Below are positions 55,836 to 64,000 of a stretch of DNA of 64,000 nucleotides, one piece after another; position 1 is the stretch's first letter; every line of letters starts with the position of its first letter. The position numbers were made by a program, and so were the translations under genes. This DNA is from an uncultured Pseudomonadota bacterium (GTDB lineage: Bacteria > Pseudomonadota > Gammaproteobacteria > Steroidobacterales > Steroidobacteraceae), in the NCBI GenBank assembly GCA_903879335.1, contig CAIRLC010000002.1, positions 62,001-126,000 on the forward strand, read 5' to 3'. The notes under the pieces are model-generated. The model searched no databases. It had not been told where the DNA came from and saw only the letters and a list, made by a program, of their open reading frames with translations.

Positions 55836-56372
55836 TTGGAGCGCGAGATAGAAAAATTCCTGAAGTCGGTCGAGAAACGGGCGTATCGATTCGCAGAATT
55901 ATCATTGCGGGATCGAGATGACGCGCTCGACGTCGTTCAAGACTCGATGATGCAGCTCGTTCGGGCCTACGCTGATCGACCTGGGACCGAGTGGGCGCCG
56001 CTTTTTTACCAAATTCTCCGAAATCGAATTAGGGATACGCAGCGTCGTCGCCGAACGCGAAACCGATGGGTCGCGTGGTGGATCGGTGGTGCCCGTGGCG
56101 ATGACGAAGAACCGGATCCGATTGATACTGCGGTTTCTACCGATCGATCTCCGGATGAAACGCTCGCCCAGGGCCAATTCATCCAGGCTTTGAGTGCCGC
56201 CGTGCATACGCTTTCGGAGCGTCAACGCGAAGTCTTTCTACTGCGGTCGCTTGAAGGCTTTGATGTCGCGGCGACGGCTCGAGTGATCGGCTGCTCCGAG
56301 GGCAGTGTAAAGACACATTATTTTCGTGCCTTGACCCAGTTGCGCGAGGCATTGGGGGAGCATCAGATATGA
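55836..56372 (+). CDS. ECF-like RNA polymerase sigma factor
   Basis: Sigma-70 family member with domains 2 and 4 only. Region 2: DALDVVQDSMMQLVRAYADRP; region 4 HTH: LSERQREVFLLRSLEGFDVAATARVIGCSEGSVKTHYFRAL. The start is uncertain. TTG 55836 is chosen because the family usually begins just before the KFLKSVEKRAY helix; an ATG at 55716 would add 40 residues of unlike sequence. Its stop overlaps the next gene (ATGA), the putative membrane partner, and the DUF3106 gene follows. The pattern sigma factor / DUF3619 / DUF3106 is recurrent in this group. Confidence 0.85.
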   Translation: MEREIEKFLKSVEKRAYRFAELSLRDRDDALDVVQDSMMQLVRAYADRPGTEWAPLFYQILRNRIRDTQRRRRTRNRWVAWWIGGARGDDEEPDPIDTAVSTDRSPDETLAQGQFIQALSAAVHTLSERQREVFLLRSLEGFDVAATARVIGCSEGSVKTHYFRALTQLREALGEHQI

Positions 56373-56752
56373 ATGACGATCATGAGGAGGAGCTGCTGCG
56401 CAGCGCCCGCCAATATCGAGATCAATTGACTGCACACGTTGAAGCAACGGACCAGCAGACCTTGCTCCGCTTAGCCGAGGCTCGACGCGCAGCGCTCGAG
56501 CTCCGGGCTGCTTCAGCCGACGATCGGCCGTTTAGGGTGCCGGGGGTTTGGCTGCCGGCGGGTGTTTTTGCCTGTGCTGCATTGCTCGCCTTGGCTGTGT
56601 GGATCTACCGGCCGGTGCCCCCGACCGGACCGACGGCAGAGGCCGCGGCCGTGGAGGATGTGGAGTTACTTGCCTCCGGAGATGAGGCTGAGATTTACAC
56701 CGAAGATGCTGTTTTTTATGAGTGGGCAGGCGCTGAGTCGGGGGCGAGCTGA
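56369..56752 (+). CDS. DUF3619-like membrane protein, possible anti-sigma partner
   Basis: 127 residues: cytoplasmic helical N-terminus (to ~60; LRLAEARRAALELRAAS), one transmembrane helix (residues ~64-83), and a short acidic periplasmic tail. The layout resembles single-pass anti-sigma factors and DUF3619. Start ATG overlaps the sigma factor stop, and gene pairing suggests it restrains the sigma factor; not proven. No zinc-anti-sigma motif (HxxxCxxC) is present. Confidence 0.75.
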   Translation: MNDDHEEELLRSARQYRDQLTAHVEATDQQTLLRLAEARRAALELRAASADDRPFRVPGVWLPAGVFACAALLALAVWIYRPVPPTGPTAEAAAVEDVELLASGDEAEIYTEDAVFYEWAGAESGAS

Positions 56753-56870
56753 TGATTGTTGAGATAATCCGATGGACTGAACTCCGGGGTCCTCTCCAAA
56801 TCGGCCAGGTGCGTAAGGACCGCCGAGACGATCCCAGCTTTATGGACGCAAGACCGTGCAAGGCGGTTCT

Positions 56871-57392
56871 ATGACGTACCCCCAGGGCGTGACCATGCTT
56901 TTACGCCTTGGTCGGCAACTCGTAATTGTTGCCCTACTTGGCTTGAGTCACGCAGCCTTTGCGGAAGAGGCGGGTATTGCTTGGTCAGCCCTCGAACCAC
57001 AACAGCAAGTGTTACTCCGGTCCTTCGAAGATCGGTGGAGCCAATTGCCGCCTGAGCGACAGGCTGCACTGGCCCATGGCAGCCAACGTTGGTTGTCCAT
57101 GTCGCCTGCAGAGCGGGAGGACGCCCGTGGCCGCTATGAGCGCTGGCAAAAATTGTCGCCCGAGCAGCGCGAACAGATGCGGGCCCATTGGCGCGAGTTT
57201 CGTGCGCTTTCGCCGGAAGACCAGGATCGAGTCCGTGAGCGGTTCCGGCGATTTAGGGATTTGCCCGCGGCTGAACGCGAGGCACTCAAAGCCCGCTGGA
57301 GAGAGCTACCACCCGAAGACCGTAAGGCTCTCCGTGAACAATACAGGTCGGCTCGACCTCACCCCCAGGCCCGCGAACGGGGACTTGAATGA
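56871..57392 (+). CDS. DUF3106 exported repeat protein
   Basis: About 173 residues with signal peptide (cleavage near AFAEE) and a helical repeat-rich mature part: copies of a 20-residue unit built on LSPEQREQMR / WREFRALSPEDQDRVR / DLPAAEREALKARWREL. This is DUF3106 in composition. The function is unknown; periplasmic, charged and Arg/Glu-rich. ATG 56871 has AGGCGG five bases upstream; GTG 56856 is also possible. It follows the sigma factor pair by 118 bases and may be its target or a stabilising partner. Confidence 0.8.
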   Translation: MTYPQGVTMLLRLGRQLVIVALLGLSHAAFAEEAGIAWSALEPQQQVLLRSFEDRWSQLPPERQAALAHGSQRWLSMSPAEREDARGRYERWQKLSPEQREQMRAHWREFRALSPEDQDRVRERFRRFRDLPAAEREALKARWRELPPEDRKALREQYRSARPHPQARERGLE

Positions 57393-57398
57393 TGACCT

Positions 57399-57671
57399 AT
57401 GCGCTATGACTGGGTCCTGACGGGCGCTTTGCTGGTCGCAACACTGACGTCGGTACTGCTGCTACTACGGGAATGCTCTCAACGCTTAGCGCGTCAGTGG
57501 TTGGCTTTTCGAAACCGTCCCATATGGTTTCGAGGTCTGGTTTGGTGCGGGTTGCTGTGGCTCGGTTTGCGGGTCTTGAGGGCTGGAGGCCGGGCCTTTT
57601 TGCTCTATGTCCTCATCGTGGGCGGTTTGGCCGCGTGGGGCGCAGCGTCCGCGAGTGTTCGTCGCCCTTGA
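57399..57671 (+). CDS. Small two-helix membrane protein, unknown
   Basis: 90 residues with two hydrophobic segments (residues ~7-24 and ~46-80), Trp/Arg-rich between them. Not recognised. It begins six bases after the DUF3106 stop, with no clear ribosome-binding site, so it may be translated by coupling. Overlapping frames on the plus strand make the reality uncertain. Confidence 0.55.
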   Translation: MRYDWVLTGALLVATLTSVLLLLRECSQRLARQWLAFRNRPIWFRGLVWCGLLWLGLRVLRAGGRAFLLYVLIVGGLAAWGAASASVRRP

Positions 57672-57724
57672 CGGCCAGAGCGCTTACGCCTAGTGTCACG
57701 TCATCCCGCGACAAGGTGTTCCCC

Positions 57725-57964
57725 ATGCGATATGACGCCGATCTCTACGCGGAAGCTGACGACTACACGCCGGCCGCTCGACGGCCTTTGCCCGTCGACT
57801 CTGATGTCTATGAGTGGTTTTTAGATCGCGCACGACGGTCTGGCCACGAGGATGTAGCGACCCTGATCAATGCCGCATTGCGTGAACATATCCGCCGCGC
57901 GGATGAGCCGCTCGAGCGCACCCTGCGTCGCGTGTTGCGTGAGGAATTGCGCAAAGTTGGATGA
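57725..57964 (+). CDS. Ribbon-helix-helix (BrnA-like) protein
   Basis: About 79 residues. The middle SDVYEWFLDRARRSG followed by DVATLINAALREHIRR matches the shape of BrnA/CopG-type DNA-binding antitoxins, with an N-terminal acidic tail. No BrnT-like toxin is in an adjacent frame, so it may be an orphan regulator. The chosen ATG lies 53 bases after the membrane protein gene; the longer frame from 57473 overlaps it. Confidence 0.65.
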   Translation: MRYDADLYAEADDYTPAARRPLPVDSDVYEWFLDRARRSGHEDVATLINAALREHIRRADEPLERTLRRVLREELRKVG

Positions 57965-58009
57965 CTTTTCCAGCGCGATGCGTTGATTCAAACCCTATAG
58001 ACGCGCTTC

Positions 58010-59641
58010 ATGCCACCCCGCCCTGAGCGCTTAATCGGCACTACCCTAGAGCCGCTCAGCGAGCCCCTGTTTAGGCGCTTGTGGTGGGCGACGCTGATGT
58101 CCAACTTCGGAACATTAATTCAAGGGGTCGGCGCCGCTTGGCTGATGACTCAGCTGGTCAGCGCGTCTGACATGGTGGCTTTTGTTCAAGCTGCCACCGC
58201 ACTGCCCATCATGTTGCTTTCGGTCCCCGCTGGTGCTGTGGCGGACATTAGCGATCGACGGCTCGTCATGCTTGCTGCGCTGGCCGTGATGGCGGCCGTC
58301 TCCGTGCTGATTACTGCGTTGGCTTTCCTGCATCTGATCACGCCGTGGCTGTTGTTAGGGCTGACCTTCATGTTGGGTTGTGGCAGCGCTCTCTACGGGC
58401 CAGCGTGGCAGGCTTCCGTCGGTGAACAGGTCCCGATCCGGATGCTTCCCTCGGCAGTTGCCTTGAATGCTCTCGGTTTTAATGTGGCGCGGACTCTTGG
58501 GCCCGCCATCGGCGGCGCGATTGTGGCGGCGGCGGGGGCTCCCGCTGCCTTTCTCGCCAACGCCTGTTCTTATGCCGCACTGATTATGGTTCTGACGTTT
58601 TGGCGACGGAACTTGTTGCCGACTGCCTTGCCGCCAGAAAGTATTGGATCTGCGATTGCGACGGGCGTGCGCTATGCGCGGCTGTCGGCCCCCATTCGTA
58701 CGGTTCTGGAACGAGCGGCCATATTTGGTTTTGGTGCAGGCGGACTCTGGGCCACGATGCCCTTGATCGCCCGCGACCTGCTCGGTGGCGGCCCGCTCAC
58801 GTACGGAACCTTACTGGGTGGGTTCGGAGCGGGCGCGGTACTCGCTGCTTTCGCGAGCACCGCATTGCGGCGTCGCTATGGCCATAATCGTGTCGCCACC
58901 ACCGCCACCGTGACGTTCGCCTTAGCCGCTGCTGTGGCCGGCGTCTCGACATGGATGGCGATTACGCTGCTGTCTTCGGCCTTGGCGGGAGCAAGCTGGG
59001 TGCTCTCATTCTCCACTTTCAATGTCGTGGTCCAAATGTCGTCGCCCCGCTGGGTTGTCGGGCGCACCTTGGCCTTGTACCAGACAGCCGCTTTTGGTGG
59101 CGCCGCATTCGGCGCCTGGGCTTGGGGCTTGGGGGCCGAACACGTCGGTCTATCGGCGAGCCTGCTTACCTCGGCCGCCGTTTTGCTGGTCTCAGCGGCC
59201 CTGCTGGGCAAAAGGCGAACCTTGGTTTTGCATGCCGCTGATGAATTAGGCCCGCTGCCGTCGACAAGTGGTGGCCCGAGCTTGAACGTGCCCGCTTCAG
59301 CCGGACCCATTGTGGTGACCGTCGAATACCGAGTCACGGCGCATAATATCAGCGCGTTCATGCGAGCTGCCCATGAACTCGGGCGAACACGCCGCCGAGA
59401 TGGCGCCAGACAGTGGTCTTTGATGCAGGATCTCGACGATCCCAGCCGTTTCATCGAACGCTATCAGGCGCTCACCTGGCTTGATCACCTCCGCCAGTGG
59501 CAGCGGGCAACGCTGGCGGACCAATCGGTTCGGGAGCGGGTTTTGGCGCTGCATGAGGGTCACCACCCACCGGTGGTCCGCCATCTCTGGGCGCGAGATC
59601 TCAGCGACCTTGAGGCCCCGCCCCAGACCATAACGGACTGA
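58010..59641 (+). CDS. MFS_3-type exporter with C-terminal soluble domain
   Basis: 543 residues. The first ~415 residues form a 10-12-helix MFS_3 (EntS-like) exporter: LFRRLWWATLMSNFGTLIQG and GSALYGPAWQASVGE. The last ~105 residues (from IVVTVEYRVTAHNISAF) form a ferredoxin-like antibiotic-biosynthesis-monooxygenase-type domain, the usual C-terminal add-on of this family. Substrate unknown. It is on the same strand as the RHH gene (46-base gap) and YebC (82-base gap). Confidence 0.85.
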   Translation: MPPRPERLIGTTLEPLSEPLFRRLWWATLMSNFGTLIQGVGAAWLMTQLVSASDMVAFVQAATALPIMLLSVPAGAVADISDRRLVMLAALAVMAAVSVLITALAFLHLITPWLLLGLTFMLGCGSALYGPAWQASVGEQVPIRMLPSAVALNALGFNVARTLGPAIGGAIVAAAGAPAAFLANACSYAALIMVLTFWRRNLLPTALPPESIGSAIATGVRYARLSAPIRTVLERAAIFGFGAGGLWATMPLIARDLLGGGPLTYGTLLGGFGAGAVLAAFASTALRRRYGHNRVATTATVTFALAAAVAGVSTWMAITLLSSALAGASWVLSFSTFNVVVQMSSPRWVVGRTLALYQTAAFGGAAFGAWAWGLGAEHVGLSASLLTSAAVLLVSAALLGKRRTLVLHAADELGPLPSTSGGPSLNVPASAGPIVVTVEYRVTAHNISAFMRAAHELGRTRRRDGARQWSLMQDLDDPSRFIERYQALTWLDHLRQWQRATLADQSVRERVLALHEGHHPPVVRHLWARDLSDLEAPPQTITD

Positions 59642-59723
59642 CGCGGGCGACGCCGACCCCCAGATCGCACTACAATCACACCCAGTCGCCCGGAATCGGG
59701 CCCGCTAGGATGGTTGTAGACCC

Positions 59724-60446
59724 ATGGGTCGAATATTTGAAGTTCGCAAACACGCCATGTTCGCTCGTTGGAACCGTATGGCGAAGCAGTTTCACCGGGT
59801 GTCCAAGGACATTGCCATCGCCGTTCGGTCTGGCGGTTCTGACCCGAATTCGAATCCCGCACTGCGTCGCGTCATTCAGAACGCGCGCGCAGTCAATATG
59901 CCGAAAGACAAGGTCGAGGCCGCTATCAAGCGCGCCGCCGGTAAAGATGCCGAGAATTTTGCTGTCGTCCTTTACGAGGGATACGCCCCTCACGGGGTGG
60001 CCATTCTTGTCGAAACGGCCACGGATAACACAACGCGCACCGTGGGTAATGTTCGCCACATCTTCTCAAAATGGGGTGGCAATCTCGGTGCGTCGGGTAG
60101 TGTTGCCTTTCAGTTCAAGGAAATGGGTGTATTTCGCCTTAATCCAGAAGGCATCGACCAGGACGATCTCGAGTTATATCTGATGGATCACGGCCTCGAT
60201 GAAATGGGCGAAAGCACCGGCGAAAAGGGAGAGCCGCAACTGGTTATTCGTTGCGCTTTTCCTGATTTTGGAAACCTCCAGAAGGCCTTGGAAGACCGCG
60301 GCTTGACCCCATTGTCAGCAGAACGTGAATTTGTCTGTCAGACGCCTACAGAGCTTGGCGAAGACGAGGCGAAGGAAGTGCTCGAGTTGATCGACAAACT
60401 TGAGCAGGACGACGATGTCCAAAATGTATTCCACTCGCTCGCCTGA
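59724..60446 (+). CDS. YebC/PmpR family regulator, Bacteroidetes-like variant
   Basis: 240 residues. It lacks the usual YebC start (AGHSKWANIKHRK) and instead begins [16 protein letters not shown], the form I associate with Bacteroidetes YebC proteins. The rest matches YebC/TACO1: [48 protein letters not shown]. YebC-type proteins help translation of poly-Pro stretches or act as DNA-binding regulators. ruvC is not adjacent, so it is probably a second, divergent YebC. A stop-start overlap does not apply; the next gene starts 10 bases on. Confidence 0.88.
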   Translation: MGRIFEVRKHAMFARWNRMAKQFHRVSKDIAIAVRSGGSDPNSNPALRRVIQNARAVNMPKDKVEAAIKRAAGKDAENFAVVLYEGYAPHGVAILVETATDNTTRTVGNVRHIFSKWGGNLGASGSVAFQFKEMGVFRLNPEGIDQDDLELYLMDHGLDEMGESTGEKGEPQLVIRCAFPDFGNLQKALEDRGLTPLSAEREFVCQTPTELGEDEAKEVLELIDKLEQDDDVQNVFHSLA

Positions 60447-60456
60447 GGTTGACCGA

Positions 60457-61515
60457 ATGTCTTCGCTACGCTCGCTTCTGCTTGCAGCCGCAGTATCGGT
60501 TGCATTGGGCAGCCCACCGACTTTTGCCCAAACACCGAATCCGATTGGCGGGACCGAAACGGGAAGCACTCCAGCGCCAGAGGCGGCCCCCGCGACGACG
60601 CCACCCGTCGTGCCGCCGACCGTCAAATCTTCGGCCAAAGTGGTGAACATTGCGGAATTGCTGGCGACATCCAAACCATCTGAATGGCGCCAACCCGACC
60701 CCGAGCGAACGCTATATTTGTTCTTAGCGACGGGCAAAGTGGTCATCGAGTTACATCCGGAGTTTGCGCCACGTCACGTGGCCAACATCATTAAGCTTGC
60801 TCGCGCGCATTGGTACGACGGACTTGCCGTTGTCCGCGTACAAGACAATTTCGTTGCCCAGTGGGGCGACCCATTGAACTCAAAGCCGGAGGTTGGCGAA
60901 AAACATCTGCCCGCCGAATTTAAGCGCGGTGCAGCCGAGCTCCCCTTTGTTCGGATGCAAGACCCCGATACGTACGCACCGGAAGTTGGCTTTACCAACG
61001 GAATGGCCGTCGCTCGTTCAGGCGCGGGTCCGGACGCCGAAGCTTGGCCCCTGCATTGCTATGGCGCCGTCGGTGTCGGCCGGGACAACGACCCCGCAAC
61101 AGCCATCGGCACCGAGCTCTATGCAGTTATCGGTCAGGCGCCGAGACAACTCGATCGGAACACGGCCATCGTTGGGCGAGTCATTTTCGGTATGGAGTTG
61201 TTATCTGCGCTGACCCGCGGCACCGGCGAACATGGTTTTTACGAACAGCCTGAGCAGCGGGAGCCGATTCGCTCCATCCGCGTTGCGGCTGAGCTTCCGG
61301 CTTCAGAGCGCCTGCCGTTGGAAGTGCTCAGAACCGATTCGAAGACATTTCAGAAATGGGTTGAAGCTCGCCGTAATCGCCGTGACGCTTGGTACAAGGT
61401 CCCGGCGGGACGGATTGATGTCTGTAACGTGCCCGTGCCAGTGCGCGAACGCGGCGACGAACATCAGGACCGCGGCGAGCATACCGACCGAAGCGACGCG
61501 CGTCGCAAGCGCTGA
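60457..61515 (+). CDS. Exported cyclophilin-type peptidyl-prolyl isomerase
   Basis: About 352 residues with signal peptide (to ~24, TFAQT) and a cyclophilin domain from about residue 80: KVVIELHPEFAPRHVANIIKL, DGLAVVRVQDNFVAQWGDP, and NTAIVGRVIFGMELLSAL. The active-site Arg/Phe pair is visible in the RVQDNFVAQWGDP stretch (R and F), although the domain has insertions compared with PpiA. A C-terminal tail of about 20 charged residues follows the usual family end CNVPVPVR. The ATG has GAGG upstream. Convergent with dctA. Confidence 0.85.
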   Translation: MSSLRSLLLAAAVSVALGSPPTFAQTPNPIGGTETGSTPAPEAAPATTPPVVPPTVKSSAKVVNIAELLATSKPSEWRQPDPERTLYLFLATGKVVIELHPEFAPRHVANIIKLARAHWYDGLAVVRVQDNFVAQWGDPLNSKPEVGEKHLPAEFKRGAAELPFVRMQDPDTYAPEVGFTNGMAVARSGAGPDAEAWPLHCYGAVGVGRDNDPATAIGTELYAVIGQAPRQLDRNTAIVGRVIFGMELLSALTRGTGEHGFYEQPEQREPIRSIRVAAELPASERLPLEVLRTDSKTFQKWVEARRNRRDAWYKVPAGRIDVCNVPVPVRERGDEHQDRGEHTDRSDARRKR

Positions 61516-61547
61516 GGAAATGGCGGCCGAATACATCGTCCGCCACG

Positions 61548-62804
61548 TCAATGGTGTTCAGCAAACCCGCTTCTAATTTGCTGGGCCGTGACTTCGTTTT
61601 CCCATCTCGATACGACAAGCGTTGCGACCGCATTGCCGATCAGATTCGTGACGGCGCGTGCTTCGCTCATGAAGCGATCGATGCCCAGTATTAGGGCGAT
61701 CGCCTCGACCGGCATGCCGGGCACTACGGCCAATGTGGCCGCCAGCGTGATGAAGCCGCCTCCAGTGACTGCCGCAGCGCCCTTTGATGTCAGCATGGCC
61801 ACGAAAAGAATGGCCATCTGTTGGCTCAAACTCAGCGATATATCGAGTGCTTGGGCAAGAAAAATCGCAGCCAACGAAAGATAGATGCACGTGCCGTCAA
61901 GATTGAATGAGTAGCCTGTAGGCACCACTAAACCGACCGTAGAGCGACGGCAGCCGAGCCGCTCCAGTCGTTCCATCAAAGGCGCCAGCGCACTTTCAGA
62001 GGAGCTGGTGCCGATAACGGTCAGCAGCTCGGTGCGCAGATAACGCACTAACGCCGTTATGCTGAACCCCATCATTCGAGTGACGGCACCCAAAATGAGG
62101 ACAATAAATAGGCCGCAGGTGAGATAGAAAACGCCCATGAAACGGGCCAGCGGGGCTAGGCCTTGCCAACCAAATTTGCCAATGGTGAAGGCCATCGCGC
62201 CAAAGGCGCCCAGTGGCGCAAGCCACATCACGAGCGCGACAACGCGGAATAAAATAGCGGACGTTGCATCGACAAGAGCGATAAAGGGTGCGGCTCGTTC
62301 ACCGCTGAGCGCTGCTCCAGCGCCAGTCAAAATAGCCACGAGCAAGACTTGCAGTAGTTCTCCACTCGTCAGCGCGCCAGGAAGCGTTGTCGGAATGACG
62401 TTCAAAATGAAATCCACCACACTTTGATCATGGGCCGCTGCGACGTAATGTGATGCGGCGGAGCCATCCAATGGCCCGAGCGTGGCGTGGAAGCCAACCC
62501 CAGGCTTGAGAACATTCGCAACCAAGACGCCCAGGAGTAGCGCGATTGTCGAGAGAATTTCGAAGTATGCGACTGCCTTGAGACCTACGCGGCCAACTTG
62601 CCCAAGATCCTTCATTTGAGCAATGCCGAGCGCGACCGTTGTGAACACGATCGGAGCCACAAGCATTCGAATGAGCTTGATAAAGCCGTCGCCCAACGGT
62701 TTCATCGCAACGCCAACGGCGGGATCTATCCAACCTAAGAAGGCGCCGGCCGCCACTGCGGCCAGCACCCAAAGGTAGAGCCGAGGCGACGACGCGCGCC
62801 GCAC
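61548..62804 (-). CDS. dctA: C4-dicarboxylate/proton-sodium symporter
   Basis: 418 residues, eight helices with re-entrant loops of the SLC1 family. Diagnostic: GTSSSESALAPLMERLERLGC, PTGYSFNLDGTCIYL, and FMSEARAVTNLIGNAVATLVV. It would take up succinate, fumarate and malate. Start is GTG one base after the pntB stop, so translation may be coupled. The 5' end of its transcript is therefore likely upstream of pnt genes. Confidence 0.92.
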   Translation of the reverse strand: MRRASSPRLYLWVLAAVAAGAFLGWIDPAVGVAMKPLGDGFIKLIRMLVAPIVFTTVALGIAQMKDLGQVGRVGLKAVAYFEILSTIALLLGVLVANVLKPGVGFHATLGPLDGSAASHYVAAAHDQSVVDFILNVIPTTLPGALTSGELLQVLLVAILTGAGAALSGERAAPFIALVDATSAILFRVVALVMWLAPLGAFGAMAFTIGKFGWQGLAPLARFMGVFYLTCGLFIVLILGAVTRMMGFSITALVRYLRTELLTVIGTSSSESALAPLMERLERLGCRRSTVGLVVPTGYSFNLDGTCIYLSLAAIFLAQALDISLSLSQQMAILFVAMLTSKGAAAVTGGGFITLAATLAVVPGMPVEAIALILGIDRFMSEARAVTNLIGNAVATLVVSRWENEVTAQQIRSGFAEHH

Positions 62805-62805
62805 G

Positions 62806-64000
62806 TCAGCCCGCAGCCTTCACGGCTTGGACAAGCTGGTTAACGGCGCCTTGCGCGTCTCCGTACAGCATCCGAGTGTTGTCTAAATAGAACAGAGCGT
62901 TCTCGATACCTGAGAACCCTTGTCCTTGCCCACGTTTGATCACGATGACGTTCTTTGCTTTGTCGGCATCCAGAATGGGCATACCGTAAATCGGACTGGA
63001 CTTGTCGTTACGTGCTACGGGGTTCACGACGTCATTTGCGCCAATGATGAGCGCGACATCCGCTGTTTCGAATTCGGCGTTAATCTCTTCAAGGTCGGAG
63101 ATGAGGTCGTAAGGAACGCCGGCCTCGGCCAAAAGTACGTTCATGTGACCCGGCATGCGGCCGGCAACCGGATGAATCGCGAATTTGACCGTGACGCCTC
63201 GATTTTGAAGCAGTTGTGCCAGCTCCCAAACTTTATGCTGGGCTTGCCCAACCGCCATGCCGTATCCAGGAACCACGATCAATTTTTGGGCGTAGGCCAT
63301 CATGACGCCAGCATCGCCGGCCTCGATCGGTTTTTGCGAACCCGTGACTGGGCCGCTGGCCGAGCTGGCTGACTCCCCAAATCCGGAGAACAACACGTTG
63401 CCTAAAGAGCGGTTCATGGCCTTGGCCATCAATTGGGTCAGCAATGTTCCGGCCGAGCCCACCACCATACCGGCGATGACCATTGACCAGTTATTCAGGA
63501 CATATCCCTCAAACGCGACCGCCAGACCCGTCAGCGCGTTATAGAGCGAAATCACGACCGGCATATCCGCGCCACCGATCGGCAGCGTCATTGTGACGCC
63601 GAGCGCTAATGCCAAGACAAAGAATGCCGTGACGGCGCCTGCGCTGGTGTTGTATCCAACGGCAATGGCGGCGCCCGACAGAATGGCTGCGCCGAGAATG
63701 ACCACGTTGGCGAATTGCTGTCCTGAAAACCGAAATGATTTCTTGATTAAACCCTGCAGCTTTCCAAAAGCGACGCATGACCCGGTCAGAGAAACGGCGC
63801 CGATTAACGCGCCAAGTACGGCCAAGATCCCAAAGGCCAATCCGTGCGGCTCATCGCGATAGAGTTCAACCGCAGCAATCGCTGCAGCTGCACCGCCACC
63901 CATGCCGTTATACAGTGCGATCATCTGCGGCATATCGGTCATCGCCACGCGCTTGCCTGAGACCCATGCCACGCCGCCACCAACGAGCGTAGCGCCGATG
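62806..64000 (-). CDS. pntB: NAD(P) transhydrogenase subunit beta, partial
   Basis: The 3' part of pntB: the frame remains open to the right edge, so the start (about 70 residues) is missing. Helices and the NADP-binding domain are present: EMTEMPQ-like GKRVAMTDMPQMIALYNGMGG, PGYGMAVGQAQHKVWEL, and KRGQGQGF with MLYGDAQGAV at the end. The enzyme couples proton entry to NADPH formation. pntA should lie just outside the window. Confidence 0.95.
   Translation of the reverse strand, partial: IGATLVGGGVAWVSGKRVAMTDMPQMIALYNGMGGGAAAAIAAVELYRDEPHGLAFGILAVLGALIGAVSLTGSCVAFGKLQGLIKKSFRFSGQQFANVVILGAAILSGAAIAVGYNTSAGAVTAFFVLALALGVTMTLPIGGADMPVVISLYNALTGLAVAFEGYVLNNWSMVIAGMVVGSAGTLLTQLMAKAMNRSLGNVLFSGFGESASSASGPVTGSQKPIEAGDAGVMMAYAQKLIVVPGYGMAVGQAQHKVWELAQLLQNRGVTVKFAIHPVAGRMPGHMNVLLAEAGVPYDLISDLEEINAEFETADVALIIGANDVVNPVARNDKSSPIYGMPILDADKAKNVIVIKRGQGQGFSGIENALFYLDNTRMLYGDAQGAVNQLVQAVKAAG

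Noticed and set aside
57473-57724. Extended N-terminus of the RHH protein
   Set aside because: It overlaps the small membrane protein gene and has low-complexity sequence; the ATG at 57725 gives a compact RHH domain.
59840-59860. Another TTCGAATCC T-loop-like sequence
   Set aside because: It lies within the well-supported YebC coding frame and has no cloverleaf partners.

Overview
This 64-kb window reads as chromosomal DNA of a Gammaproteobacterium, probably near the Xanthomonadales, Nevskiales or Steroidobacterales. The evidence is gene order: LysM protein / smg / topA / hemF / rlmJ / hemB / aroE / yajQ on one strand, diverging from def / fmt / rsmB / DUF4390 / ntrY / ntrX, and further on argS-SPOR-priA and a sigma factor-DUF3619-DUF3106 group. 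GC looks moderately high (by eye, not computed). I see no rRNA, tRNA, insertion sequence, integrase, phage gene or CRISPR array. Gene density is very high, with many 1-4 base overlaps.

Layout. 0-10 kb: a flippase-like membrane protein, a MalM-like periplasmic protein, oligopeptidase B, an M23 peptidase, SYLF and DUF502 proteins, a rhodanese and a quinone oxidoreductase. 10-20 kb: a deoxyinosine DNA glycosylase, a fused FakA-FakB-like protein, the GspA/GspB pair, DNA polymerase IV, DUF3667, a cation efflux protein, OsmC, 6-phosphogluconolactonase and OxyR. 20-33 kb is the accessory-looking part. A seven-gene minus-strand run (class III aminotransferase, Cys4-containing SDR, amidohydrolase, outer-membrane barrel, D-2-hydroxyacid dehydrogenase, DUF2127, Cu/Zn SOD) diverges from an MFS transporter plus a secreted GH32 fructosidase. 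33-42 kb: haem, shikimate, topoisomerase and LysM genes. 42-51 kb: initiator-tRNA formylation and deformylation, 16S rRNA methylation, the NtrY/NtrX two-component pair and a Tet-like exporter. 51-64 kb: argS, priA, an ECF-like sigma factor with its membrane partner, an MFS exporter, a YebC variant, a cyclophilin, DctA and the 3' part of pntB, which runs off the right edge.

The genes suggest an aerobic or facultative heterotroph with oxidative stress defence (OxyR with both redox cysteines, SodC, OsmC), NADPH supply (6-phosphogluconolactonase, transhydrogenase) and exogenous fatty-acid activation (FakA-FakB fusion). It probably uses extracellular fructans or sucrose. No complete new defence or mobile system is visible. 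The most notable items are: an NtrX whose AAA+ domain has lost Walker A Lys, Walker B DE, the GAFTGA loop and the sensor-II Arg; an SDR-like enzyme with a Cys4 knuckle and a displaced catalytic Tyr; the absence of dprA from its usual place beside smg; a terminator-like hairpin in the topA leader; and a YebC paralogue of the type I associate with Bacteroidetes.
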